DNA from: Conoideocrella luteorostrata
Taxonomy: Eukaryota > Ascomycota > Sordariomycetes > Hypocreales > Clavicipitaceae
NCBI GenBank assembly: GCA_032433595.1
Contig: JASWJB010000023.1
Coordinates: 124,001-188,000, forward strand
Direction of reading: 5' to 3'
DNA: 64,000 nucleotides
Shown here: positions 52,397 through 63,664 of the stretch, piece after piece
How the letters are laid out: every line of letters starts with the position of its first letter
Numbering within the stretch: position 1 is the first letter of the stretch
Notes under the pieces: model-generated
What the model was told of the DNA's origin: nothing
Database searches by the model: none
The model's input: only the letters and a program-made list of their open reading frames with translations
Made by a program: the position numbers and the translations under genes

Positions 52397-54170
52397 CTTA
52401 GCTTGCGACTCTACCAGAGGTCAGGCTCAACGCCGAAGCCAACCCGTACTCTCTCTCCATCAGACGAGACGGCGATAACGACACTGTGGTGTCCAATTCT
52501 CCCAAGTGTATAGATCGGTATTGTCTTTGGTAGCCACGAACTAGAGTCGTCTATACTCTTCGTCAAGACACTTGCGTGCAGCAACACACTCTGTGTGTCT
52601 ATGGCGCAGATCCAGCCAACCGTGTAACTAGGTGTTCAGCAGCAGCGCAAATAGTTATCTGTGCCAGATGTGCAAAGGCACCGTCGTCATAATCAGCCTT
52701 CCTCCTCTTCCCAGCCCCTTCTGCAGCTTCTTTATTATTCCCAGGGCCTATGGTAACGCTTGAGCGCTATCTACCAAGAATTGTAGATAGTGGAACTGAG
52801 GGCTTAAAACATAGGTTATGAGCGGGTGTGGGTGTAAATCGGAATCGAGAGTGTGCTTAGGTCCTAGTATCTAGTTGAGAAAATTGTAGGGCTTGACCCG
52901 ATGGACAAGGAAGAAGTGCCTCGCACCCACCCTTTACAGCGGCGGAAGAATCGAATTGTTTGAACGAAGCGGACACGAAGCGCGGAATCTTATAATAAGA
53001 ATACGGAAAGCAATAGAATGGCGACCTGGTAGACAGGCACACACGCACTGGTGGTGGCAGCCGGTGACTTGTATGGATTTTGCTGTACCACGGGGTGTTG
53101 TGCTGAAAATACACACGCAGCAATAAGGACTGGACGTAGCACACCCTCTCTGTGTAGTGGTGGTCTGCGGCTAGTCCCTCAAACGTAGCCAGCCAGCCAT
53201 CCATCCCCGACAAAGGGAAAAAACGGAGCAGGCGGCCCCTGAATCAGCAAAATCTCAAGATTCACCCGCCTCCCCCGCCACACAACCCCATGCATGTAGT
53301 AAACACGTGTAATATGCCAGTTACGCCCAGACAAGTGTTTCCCGTACGTTCTATATATAAGGCACCGAGTAGAGCGCCCTCTAGCGTACAGGGGCGTTGC
53401 GGCGCAGATAGAGCGATTACGCGCCAGATACAGCGAAACAGTGTACGGAAAAGGCTGGGAAGTACGGCCCAAGTGCTTTGTATACTATAGAGATGTGGTT
53501 TTCTGCGGATATAAAGCGCTGCGGCGGTCGGTGATGTACGCGGGTTAGTTGGATTACAGGGGGTTTCAACAAACGAAAGGAGGCACTCTGACAGGAGACA
53601 GGACGAACATGCCAGGATTTGGGCGGAATCCGTCACAAGACAGGAAAGACCCCGCCAGGAGACAGGCGGCTACGACGTTTTGCAAGACGTTTTGCGCGAC
53701 TGCTCCGTACTACGGTGGAGAAACGACCCAATCGTGTAAAGTGGTGGATCGGAATTGCTGCTGGGGCACGGAGCACTGCATGTGTTCTCCGTAACTGCAG
53801 AGTAACCAACTGCCACACACATCTGGCTCGCCATGTCACGCCAGCTCCGTGGTCTGCAGCCAGTCCCGCAACAGGTATCGGCCTGCCAGCCAGCCAGTCA
53901 GGGCGGTGCGGTGCCTCGGGGCTTGGCAGTCTAGCTGGAGCCTTGATGAGGAGCTAGCTGCAGCACTTATTGGCCCCCGCGGACGGGAGCGGTTCGCGAT
54001 ATGTGGTCTTGATCAACGGCACTCACAAAGGATGAACTAGACCACGCTGACTCACGAGCAGCTGACCGGGGAGCATCTCTTAACCACGCAAACACAGGTG
54101 CAGCTGATAGGGAGACCGTTCGCGACCGGGATAGTTGACAAGGGGCTACTCAGATAAGGACACTAAGGTA

Positions 54171-54192
54171 TGGACAAACTAATCGAGACATC
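54171..54192 (+). repeat. Half copy of the tiny inverted-repeat element
   Basis: GGACAAACTAATCGAGACAT matches the left arm of the elements at 55727 and 55981. No right arm is seen nearby. Confidence 0.55.
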
Positions 54193-55726
54193 TAGGGCAG
54201 AGGCAGAGTGCGGTGGTGTAGGCCCGAGCGTCTTGAGTAATATGTCAGGCGCGTGGACACCTACAATATAGCCAACGGCTTGTATAATACTGTCGGCACG
54301 AAGACGGAAGAGGCATGCGGCCCCACCAAGAATCTTCCCTGCAGTCATGGAGGATAACAGCCGGCATGTACTAGTGCGCAAAGAATACCATGTTAATATC
54401 CCGGCTCTGATGTGGGGGGGGCGGCTGGACGATAAAACAGGCACGTATATGGGGCTGTGTATAGAGCCACGAGGTTATACAATTCCTAGGTATGTCATTG
54501 AGAAACCTGCGGCCGCAGAGCCAGAAGCCTCTTCGGACGACCAGCAGCCTATACTTGAACACTGGCATGGCCCGTAGCGCGAATCGAATCAAAGCAGGTA
54601 CCAAATGTCGTTCCAGAAGGCAAGGAGACGCTGAAGTGGGAGATTGAGACAAGCGAGTTTACGGGGGAAGTGGGGGCTTTGACACAGACACAAACACAAT
54701 CTTGTGTAGAGCCATCGCCAAGGATTACCACAGGGAGGGTACGTGAGCATCATCATGGGACAAGCCCATCAGCTTGGTCTTGATCAAAGACTCTACTACA
54801 CCTAAAGGAGAAAGAGAAAACCAGCTCTAGTGTGGAATAACTATGGACATTTATACACTGTGACAAGCTCGAGCACGAACAAGAGCCCGCCAATTCTGTA
54901 GAAATACTCCGAGACTCCATCTAGAATAGTACGTCTTCATAAATCTCTATAGCTCGAATGACAAGAACATAGCGGCTGCTAATTGTTGTGGAAGAAGTTA
55001 CGTGGTATGCGTTGACTCCATCAACGACCCAATCTTCTCCACCATCACGGAAGGAACATCGTCACAACATAACACTAGTTGGAACACCGCCTGGTAGGCC
55101 CTGACTATGGAGTTCTAGTGGTAGACCATCTCATTCATTCCCTCCATTATCTGCATCTTTCGTGCTCTGTCACATGGTCCATCACACTGACGGTGAGGAC
55201 CGGGACGTGTAATCCTAGACGTGTTGGGGGGTATGCACCCATGGTCGCGTGCGTGCCAACGGCTGATATGCGGGGGGTACTCCGTACCAAACTCTGATGC
55301 GGTGCTCCACTAGTTCATCTCAGTGCTTTGTGCTAATGCAGCCCACCAAAGAGGAGTTCACCATGGTCGGTTTCGGCAATGTATGCGAGTCTGGCCAGTC
55401 GGCAACCTTCATTTTCGTGTCTCTCGGAGATAGGACGACTCCTGGCATATATGAACAAACCATGTGTATTGGCTGGTAGGGTCAAAGCCGAACAAGATAT
55501 GTGTCTTATGGGTCATCGATAGATGGGTACATATAACAGGGTTCTCTTCAGCTGCGCTGGCCACGGGAAATGTTGGAAGCTACACTGCCGTCAGGACTAC
55601 TTGGATCTCGCCGTTTTGACAAGGCTGTGGGAAATATGGGTCGACTGGGTCTAGTATTGTAGATGTTGAGCCTGAATATACGGGAGTATAACATTCACAG
55701 AATGTGGCCGCCTTGGCTCAGGTGCC

Positions 55727-55801
55727 TGACAAATTAATCGAGACGTCGGGGCCAACCGCACGCACACTGCGTCTGCCTTGGATGTCTCGATTAACTTGTC
55801 A
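55727..55801. repeat. Tiny inverted-repeat element (75 bp)
   Basis: Left arm TGACAAATTAATCGAGAC (55727-55744) and right arm GTCTCGATTAACTTGTCA (55784-55801) are inverted repeats with one mismatch, around a loop of about 40 bases. Confidence 0.85.
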
Positions 55802-55980
55802 GCGTCCTGTGGCTGCACAGTGTTTTGTGTCAGCAGCATATCAAGGTGGATCAGCGATGCCGTGCCGTGTCTTGGTTTCATGCAGGTTAAAATTATCAAC
55901 GCCCTTTTAGATGTGGCCCGCTCGAATTCAAGCCGTCCGCTACTCCACCTAACGGGTTGTGTGAGTTCAAGCCACGCGCC

Positions 55981-56044
55981 TGACAGATTAATCGAGACAT
56001 CGGGGCTCTCTGCCGCAGCCCTGAATGTCTCAATTAATTTGTCT
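55981..56044. repeat. Tiny inverted-repeat element, second copy (64 bp)
   Basis: Left arm TGACAGATTAATCGAGACAT and right arm ATGTCTCAATTAATTTGTCT, same core as the first copy but a different loop. Confidence 0.82.
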
Positions 56045-56641
56045 ACACCTTGACATGGCAGGACCAGTAGCACTACTTGGAGCTGTAGAAAAGTACGCTA
56101 GAAAACGCTGCAGCCCATATCTAGCCTTATTCAGCCTCTTGCGCGGCAGGGCGTAGTGGTGGTTATGGATTACAGCGTTTTTCCACAGCTCCGCGCAGTG
56201 GTGCTCGTACGAAGCTGTCGTGGTTGTATGGCCGGCGGTTTTTTTTGGTTCCGCAGCGAGACGGTGCAATTTCGCTATATAATGTAAATCATTTTCGTCA
56301 ATTTATCTTCTAGCCGGGATGTAAACCCAACAACACGACCTGCTTCAGTTACCGCCTCAGTTACAACTCGGAATTTTTATCTCCGGTTGCGGCCGAATGA
56401 TGGCTTGTCATAAAATTCGGAGCTAAAATGCAAGCTAATGATTAGTGATAAGTCACGCTGCATATGGCGTATGGCGAGCTGCATAGCCATTACAAGTGCA
56501 AGGAAAGGTAACTGTTCTTCTTCCGACTGCTCTCCTGGTTGATGTAGACGTCTCTCCGTGTTTGTGGTATAAATACGTGCTCATGCGAGCACACCAACTT
56601 AGATAGTCTGGCAGTTTAATTCAAACACCGCATTTACCAGC

Positions 56642-58180
56642 ATGAAAATGGTATCAGTCCGCTTCTTGAGCTTTGCCGGCTGGGCCTGGCTCTTTTCACT
56701 GATGGCAGCAACAGCCACAGCTCAATCTTGGAAACGCTACCCGCTAGAGCTGGAGGACAATCCGGTACTCACGTTTCCCAAAGTGGAAGGTGTTCACTCC
56801 CAGTACAATGGCGACTCTTGGTTGGTCCATTCATTCATTGAATACTACATTGGCTCAAGCTAACATCCCATGAGGTTCCTGACCGCGCAAGTACAGGGTC
56901 AAACCACGGGGAAAAAGTACCAAATTGTCACTATTTTTAACACCTACTCCGTCCCTAATGGTAAACTCAACTTCTACCAAGCTTCCATATTTGACTATGC
57001 AACGGGTGACTTCAACACCTATACATCGTATGATCTGCCGGGGGCCTCAACCCAACAGTTTGCCGGCTCCAGCGACCATCTAGACATCTCGTTTGACGCG
57101 CCGGTAGGAAAATCGTTTTGGAACACGAGCCGAACCCCTGCCGGCGCGTTGGACCCGTTTGTCTATGACCTCTACTGCCCTGGCAAAGACGTCGTGACGG
57201 GGGAATCTTTTTCTTTTTCGACGCACGTGGATATGCAGAAAAAGCCGGTAGCTTTTGGAGCAGCTGTCCTTTGCGGAAACTTTACTGATAACGCGCAACC
57301 CAATACCTTTACCTATTGGCAGCCAGGGCCGGCAGTCAATGGCTCACTCGTATTCAAGGGCGTCACAGAAAACATAGTCGGAACCCGCGGGCATGTTGAC
57401 CGACAGCTGTTTCCGCTTTACCCTGGAATACATACCCCCACCGGTCGCGAGTATAGCCATGAGTGGCGACAGATCAATTTTGACGATGGAATCGACGTTA
57501 GTATATGGCGTCAACTTAATCGGGGAGCTAGTAACTCCGTGGTAGACACGACCGGCATCACAGTCTCATATCCGCCTGGACCTGATGGAGAAGCGCCGGA
57601 ACCTTCGTGGACGAACGGAATGCCTGACGATCTCACCGTGGAATATATTAGCTATTCTAAATTTCCAAGCCACAGCTACAGCACTCTGTTCCCACCGCCG
57701 AGTTCAAACATGTACATGCCAAGCGCGCATATCATTCGCTCAGCGTCACTGAACATGATGCTAGAGGCAACTTACACAACCCCAGCGCCCGCGGCGCTAC
57801 TGCCTATCGAATATTATGAGGGTCCCACGATCTGGAAAGGCACGTTTATGGGCAAGCCAGTCTCCGCATTCGGCATCTTCGAGTGCTCTCTCGGGCTATA
57901 CCGCGATTGGGAGCTTGCTGGCGTTTTACTAGATAGTGTTGCACATCTGCCTGCAGATAGCTTCTCCGCCGGAGCTCCTCGAGAGCATGTGGCCGAGATC
58001 GTGAGGGGTCTGCAAGCCCTCGTAAGCAGTGACCCGCGCAACGACCGCCGCGACGAGGCCGGCACGTACCTCGACGAGCTTGTTATTCCAGCCTTGAACA
58101 CAATGACGGACTGGAAACGGCGTGAGGACATGCTAGAAATTGTTGCAGACTTTAGAAGTAGTCTTGCTCTCAAAGCTTGA
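56642..58180 (+). CDS. Secreted kievitone-hydratase-like protein (AttH/CrtC lipocalin-like fold), one in-frame TAA
   Basis: One frame covers 512 codons with a single TAA at 56861-56863. Residues 1-27 are a signal peptide (VRFLSFAGWAWLFSLMA). Downstream come FPKVEGVHSQYNGDSW, SFDAPVGKSFWNTSRTPAG, GTRGHVDRQLFPLYPGI with REYSHEWRQINFDDG, and FGIFECSLGLYRDWEL, the sequence order of fungal kievitone-hydratase-like secreted proteins, which hydrate prenylated plant phenolics in the characterised case. The stop may be a nonsense mutation (CAA to TAA fits) or lie in a 72-nt intron (GTCCAT at 56823 to TACAG at 56894, branch GCTAAC), which keeps the frame but has a weak donor. A GTATAAATAC box is 70 bp upstream. 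It is the last largely intact gene in the window. Confidence 0.72.
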
Positions 58181-58380
58181 TACGAGTTTGCAAGGATGCA
58201 TGAGAGCGCCGGCTGGGCTGCAGCGACGGTCCATCCGTAGCTTTGGATGCTCTCGGCAATATACCTTTTGTAGTATTTAGTGATCTTTTTCTTCTTCGTC
58301 GTTAATTTACATCTGCTTAATGAACATATGTTACTGCTGATGAGGTGTGCTCCATGCCGCTTCTGTCGGAACAATTAACC

Positions 58381-58602
58381 GTTGGATAACACGTGTGTGT
58401 GGATACACGTGCAGTGAGAGAAAGGTTACGTGGCCTCTGGGCCTAAGGTAGAAATTTGAGACAGAACGTGTCTCAGATTGTGGGGGCATTCATAGGGGGA
58501 TTTGAACAGGGCCGTCAGACGAGGAATTCTTCCTCAATCATCACTGTAACACAGTCTTCCCATCAATGCACAAGAATTAAACCTCTCCAATCTATTCCGA
58601 CA
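58381..58602 (+). mobile_element. LTR-like repeat, family C, copy 1
   Basis: From GTTGGATAACACGTG to CTATTCCGACA it matches 63665-63917 (shared GAGAGAAAGGTTACGTGGC and GCCGTCAGACGAGGAA). The first TG is missing or mutated and no target duplication is seen. It cuts off the PNP-domain fragment that follows. Confidence 0.75.
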
Positions 58603-59092
58603 CGAGGGTGTACAGCCACTTCTTCTAATATATTATCATGAGCTAAGAACAATTCATCATGGTCTTGGCCGGGGCTGGCCAAAGTGCCACTTGCATGCTC
58701 AATATTGCAGAAGTTTTCGTAGTAAGAGAGGAGACGCTCGGTATTGTTCGGCACATCAAGCTTTATGCTGCCAATGGCTGCTCGAACAATTGTTTTGGTT
58801 GGAGCAAGACCATGCCCGGCTCGAAGACGTTGAAATCCATCTTTTGTTTCTTTGCCAAGATCATAGGCAACCAGCCCTGACCTCTCGCCATCGGATAGCC
58901 CGACAAGTACGTCGCCGAGCCGAATGTCCTGAGTTGGAAGTCGAGGCAGGCTCGCTGCCACGCCGACGGGTAGCCCGAACCAGAGATCAGGAAGGAACTT
59001 CTTCACCTGGATGGCGAGTGCGGCCGCAGATCCTGTCCCATATTCCTGGCCTGCTGGCAGAGCTGCAATGACAATGTTGTGACTACTCATAG
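58603..59092 (-). pseudogene. Nucleoside-phosphorylase (PNP/UDP) domain fragment of an NLR-type gene
   Basis: On the minus strand from 59092: SHNIVIAALPAGQEYGTGSA, then PDLWFGLPVGVAASLP, then DIRLGDVLVGL and YDLGKETKDGFQRL, the conserved order of the phosphorylase-like domain that heads many fungal NACHT/ankyrin or TPR (NLR-like) proteins; there it acts as a sensor or effector module in immunity-like self/non-self responses. The coding sequence is bounded on one side by a family E repeat end (59093) and on the other by LTR C (58602); the apparent open frame 59156-58563 simply reads into both repeats. NACHT and repeat domains are absent. Confidence 0.75.
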
Positions 59093-59240
59093 TGTCACAA
59101 CGTGAGCAGCTATCGAAGTGGTTCTCTAAAGAAGTGAAATCGTCCTTGTATTCCATTTAACGAAGAATTAGACCTCTTTTTGTAGATAATTTTTATCTAG
59201 CTATTCTAGCATATTAGATACTAGGAATCTTGATGTAATG
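59093..59240 (-). repeat. Family E repeat end, truncated
   Basis: Starts TGTCACAACGTGAGCAGC exactly where the PNP similarity ends, and carries TCGTCCTTGTATTCC and GAATTAGACCTC. Confidence 0.7.
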
Positions 59241-60455
59241 TGTCACGAAGTGAGCAGCCATGGAAGATCTAAGCAGTGGAATTGTCCTTGTATTCTATCT
59301 AATTGACGAGGAATTAGACCTCTTCTTATAGACCTTCAGTAACCGGGAAATTCCCTGGAATTTAGTGGCCTTAGGCCTACATTCCTTGGCATCGTGCCAC
59401 CTTCTTCCACTATCGTACGAATCTAGCTGATACGTGGCATTAGTCATTTCCGAAGGTGCCACTCTAATCTTAACATATTCTTGACATAATGTATCCGGTT
59501 GTACGCATCCGGTATCACGGAAACGGACTATCTGAAAACATCAAAATGTCTGAAAATATTAGAATAATAAGCTCCCTGTGACACAACTATATGTTGCAGA
59601 TACTCCAAACCGCCTGTTGCGTTTCGCCTTGCCTAATTACTGAACATATAGCATCTATATCAAGCCGCGGGATATGGTCACCTTCAAGAAGTCTCGTGTT
59701 CGAAAAGCTATCTGCCATTCGTTCCTGGTTTAGTGGCTGCATGGCAAACCATTTCTCCGAAACGATTGCTCTACATTGGTTCATCGGAATGTAGGCTAAT
59801 TGATACAGTAGACAGACCCCCCTCCCCTGGATACAAGATATATCACTCTTAGCCACTGCTGGGGACCGACTTAGCCTATTCGAACGCTTAGGGCGAACCT
59901 AGCCAGTTTCCACGAGGCAGTCCCACTTGGCGCTCTTCCCCGGACATATCTGGACGCCATCAAGATCGTCCAAGCCCTTAATACTCGGTACCTCTGGATC
60001 GACGCCCTATGCATAGTGTAAGACGACCCTTGTGACTGGAAGGCCTAGGCGGCTCAGATGAAGAATATCTTCGCCGAGAGTATGTTAACAATTGCTGCCT
60101 CTGATGCATCTCAGGAAGTGAGGGCTGCCGTACAACGACAGGGTAGGCCTCGAGGAGCTCCGTCGACTAAATGCTGGTGTATCGGAGACCCTGTGCGAGG
60201 ATCTGGTGTAACTGGATGGCACAGTACTCCAGAAGAAACTTCGCCTTCTGGCATGATCGATTCTGTCAATGATAGCTGCTGACGAAGGTGGAAAATGCTG
60301 ACAGTTAGCTGATTTTAAAGCTGCTTATCAATTCGATGATTACAAATGCATAGATAGAATTCATCTATAAGAAGAGGTCTAATTCCTCGTCAATTAGATA
60401 GAATACAAGGACAATTCCTCACATTCAGATATCCATAGCTGCTCACACTGTGACA
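59241..60455. repeat. Inverted pair of family E ends enclosing a HET relic
   Basis: The left arm 59241-59333 (TGTCACGAAGTGAGCAGCC ... GACCTCTTCTTATAG) is the reverse complement of the right arm 60366-60455 (CTATAAGAAGAGGTC ... CTCACACTGTGACA) over about 90 bases. It is the same architecture as at 8697-9570 but with coding-derived cargo. Flanks TAATG and GATTG do not match. Confidence 0.72.
59896..60280 (+). pseudogene. HET (heterokaryon incompatibility) domain relic
   Basis: One frame reads FHEAVPLGALPRTYLDAIKI, then TRYLWIDALCIV, a TAA (60019-60021), DDPCDWKA, a TAG (60046-60048), then AAQMKNIFAESMLTIAASDA. RYLWID.LCI, the D-W pair and the AQM..IF....TIAAS stretch are the diagnostic HET-domain motifs. 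Both stops sit where the family has Gln or Glu; TAA for CAA fits C-to-T decay. The N-terminal and C-terminal parts are missing. Intact HET proteins trigger cell death on fusion of unlike individuals; this copy is dead. Confidence 0.82.
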
Positions 60456-61913
60456 GATTGCCAGCTCTCGCTGGCGTCATATATCATTACCAAGATATCA
60501 GCGGAGATCGACCTATCCTGGGTATTTGGGAGAGTTCTTTCACGCAAGGACTGCTCTGGACGTGCACTACAGTATAGGGTATCTGAAGAGAACAGACCTG
60601 TGTGCGTCACCCTGCTCCTGGTCTATTTACTCTCGCAATAGACGTGGCACGCCATTACCATTGGATCTCCTCTGCCCAGATTCCAATCCGTTTCCATGAC
60701 TTGGGTTGCCCCGTCCATTTCAGTGACCGGCCTTGTCATGTTCTTCCTACCTTCACTCCACTCGATTTGGGGCTGTTGTTTCTCACCGCCTGTGTAGCAG
60801 AGACTGAGGACCTTGCCATGGGTCAGCTCACAAAATGAGGCGATGGCTTCCTGGGGCGGAGCTTTTGTCGATTTGATGGTGAACTCGTACGGCTCCTCTA
60901 GCGACAGCCATCGCTTAGGGCTATACTCTACCGCCTCAGATGCGAGAACTGGTTCGCAGACCGCTCCTCTAGCCAGCATGATCTCTCCGTCCACAAGGGT
61001 GCAATGAGCGTGAACGAGGCAGACGCCAAACTCGTGGTTATAGTGGAACAGAAGGCTGGAGACAGTCGCAAAGAAGAGTTCACGGTTTTAAAACTCTCGT
61101 TGGTCTTTGAATAGAGTTGGTAGTCTGTTGTAGGTCCTCGTAGTAATGGTCGTGGATGGATCTATATTCGTTACCTTGGTAGTTGCTAATATTGAGAGCA
61201 AATACACAAATCCTTGGGGGTAAAGGAGTGAACAGCATGGAGGAGGGGCGAGCCCGTTCATCTGGAACCCTCCCTAGTGTAACCATAACGCAATCCGTGG
61301 CTTGTTGGGCGCCGGTAACGGCTGTCTCTAGCCACCTTAGTCACACATTGGGTGTCAGGTTGGGTACCAAATAATAACCCACTGATGACCTTACTAATAA
61401 TCCTGGAATAGAGTCAAGGATTAACGTTATTCATATGGCGCTGGGTTTTCTGGGGGTGAAGAAAGTGATTTTTGCCTGCTCAACTGAGACGCTAGAAACT
61501 GAAAGTTGTTCCCGGGACACAGCAATCATTCTCTCTACTTTCCGTCATGCTCTGTCCCATGGTTCATCACAGTTACATCAAAAACAAGTGCAGCGAAAGG
61601 CCACTTTTCATATTTGGCTATGACTGCTCATGTATTTCCAGGGACCTGCATGATTGGCCTTCGTAACAGACAAACCTCCAGGAGTCAGATTAATTGGAAG
61701 GAGAAATTGAGCACCGTTACGTGTACATACAACCATTCGGGGTTTTACACATCGTCGAGAATGCAATAACATCTTTGAACCTAAACATAGTTGCCAGCTC
61801 TACTAGCCTTTCTTTGCTGATGAAATTCGCTCTTCCACTTTCTCGCTTCTCGTTATTAATTATAGGCACAGTTTCTGGTATAAGTGACACCGGACCGCCT
61901 TTGTCTCTGATGC
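60456..61913. other. Region with unassigned minus-strand frames
   Basis: Minus-strand frames at 60994-60623 (123 codons, MDGEIMLARGAVCEPV) and 61286-61080 (LPPRICVFALNISNYQGNEY) look coding in composition and may be exons of one decayed gene, but I recognise no domain. 61.3-61.9 kb shows nothing further. Confidence 0.35.
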
Positions 61914-62437
61914 CTATGGGGTTCGCGCGGTTTGTTCCACATCAAGTCGGCTACGATGAGTTGCTGTTAGCCGCTGGCAAGACCAAACATTCCGGATGTG
62001 CAGCTCACCATAAGGGACATATGCCTTGATATTTGACAAGCCATGCACCAATGCACGCCGGGTGGAAGGTATGCCTGCTCGGCAGAATGCGCACATCATC
62101 TGCGTTCTGAAACTCCTCCGTACAAATACAGCAAGAAGCCTTGTTCGTTCCGTCCGCATCCGACGCTCTGCATCGTTCATCAGAGCGAATTTTTTGATTC
62201 TGTGAAAGCGAGTCAATTTGGGCTAACAGCCACGTATCCAAGTATGAAGACCAGAACCTAAGCGTTCCATTTTAGGGCATCTTCTTGGCCAATATCCTGC
62301 ATGGATTCACGTGATTCCAGATCTCCAAATTTGACGATAGGAAGCGTTTCTAATATTGCTTTGGCAAGGCCTTTAGCACAACCCTGTTGCAGACCCCCGT
62401 CTCCGCCGTTTCTTGGACCATATAGCTCGGGTCGCTC
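61914..62437 (-). pseudogene. RING-H2 finger protein gene, 5'-truncated
   Basis: The upstream piece (62437-62267) reads ELYGPRNGGDGGLQQGCAKG and AILETLPIVKFGDLESRES, typical of the linker between the membrane anchor and the RING of fungal transmembrane E3 ligases. The RING exon ends at 62009: ASCCICTEEFQNADDVRILP, then RHTFHPACIGAWL and GICPL. A GTGAGC donor and a TAG acceptor (exon 61950-61914) complete the last zinc-binding cysteine, giving CPLCR and the end DVEQTARTP. The TM segment and start are absent, the frame upstream meets a TAA (62438-62440), and the junction between the two pieces needs an intron with weak sites. Ligands C-C-C-H-H-C-C-C seem complete except that the usual Cys in LPC is Ser. 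Confidence 0.7.
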
Positions 62438-62440
62438 TTA

Positions 62441-63664
62441 TTTAGATAGATTTTAACCTTCGAAATAAGAGCAACTAGTAGGATGTTTTATCTTCGCGGT
62501 TAATATACCTATGTTATTCTTAACACCAAGTTAAATAAAAGACCGAAGTTTCAGCGTCATCACTACACACAAATCTTAGCCACGGAGGGAGGAGTCTCAG
62601 TGGGTTCCCCCTTATAGGCCTTGAATAAATTCTGGCCTCAGCTACTTCACCCGCACCTTCTGGCAGTTTCAAATAAACAATCAACCTAGTATATTCATCT
62701 AGACCCCCTCAACTGGGATTTTCTACTATTGGGACCAGAGAATAAGATCCTGAGAGTAACAGTGTACTGTTAATATTCCGGTTTCCACAAAAATTTCATT
62801 AGCTTAAGCGCATTTATAGTAATACTAGCGATATTGCTTTTGATGCAGAAGTGTTTATCCGCTATCACGTAAATAAACATCTTCATGAACTCTATATGAA
62901 ACGTAGCCGGCATATTTATCTGTAAAACCCCACTTAGTTAGATTCATGACATAACTAATCTAGACCTACCTATTTCACTTATCCATAAAATCATGAATTA
63001 TGCCAGCAGGCTTTCACTAGCGCCTATTCTCTTGGTCTCGCTCTGTGTTGGGCTTTCCACCATGAATCACTCTACTCCGTTATTATCAGTAAAACACTAT
63101 AAACCACCTGGATATAATTCCTAAAATGGTTTAAATGCTAAAATGTTTCTTCCTTGCATTTAGGGTGATAGCATACCCTCGCGAATCATTTTTCCATGGT
63201 AGTTTCTCATTCTATTGGGTGTGTGTCATTAAAATGATCGTTTCGTATTGTTTGGCGACACCGCTGGAATGCGCGCTCTGCTGTCGTTAGCCGCTCGTCG
63301 CCAATACCATCGGGACACTGGCTTGCACTCATAAGAAGACGGAAAGAATCACCTCTGCACTAGGCCTTGAACCCTGGAGACTCTTCTTGGGGCACAGAAA
63401 CTGCTGCAATCTGCTCCCAACCGTCGCCAAGGGCAACTAGTACCTGCCTTACCCCGAGAAGACTTCCAGGCTTTCGTGTGTCTCAATGACGACGCACAGG
63501 CAAGAAACCATATCGGCTGCGCCCTTCGAGCTCACATTGCAAGTATTCGCACCGTTCAGTGCTAGCGCATGGTGTCTAGTGTTATGCGTGTAAAATACTT
63601 ACGCCCTTTGGGTCGAATCTCGCTAATAGCCCTTCCGATGGACACTCTCAGGCAAGCGGGGAGC
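62441..63664. other. AT-rich intergenic region, no gene seen
   Basis: Stop-dense AT-rich sequence. A 10-11-bp inverted repeat (GCTCTTATTT ... AAATAAGAGC) lies at about 62434-62472, at the point where the RING gene is cut off. Confidence 0.4.

Larger units (their letters stand above)
52402..56641. other. Long region without a supported gene
   Basis: 4.2 kb of rather GC-balanced sequence with many frames of 60-125 codons on both strands but none with domain motifs, signal or consistent splice sites. The longest are 53262-53636 and 55651-56073 (minus) and 53619-53957 (plus). It holds three copies of a tiny inverted-repeat unit (54171, 55727, 55981). A core-promoter-like GTATAAATAC at 56567-56576 precedes the next gene by about 70 bp. 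Confidence 0.4.

Noticed and set aside
53262..53957. Genes in the 53-54 kb overlapping frames
   Set aside because: Frames overlap on both strands, have no domain, signal or consistent splice sites, and look like GC-driven chance openings.
55651..56073. A 140-aa minus-strand protein
   Set aside because: The frame is produced by reading through two inverted-repeat units (repeated DKLIETS); no start context, domain or splice site supports it.
58563..59156. Complete 197-aa phosphorylase-domain gene
   Set aside because: Both ends of this frame lie inside repeats (family E and LTR C); only 58603-59092 is gene-derived.
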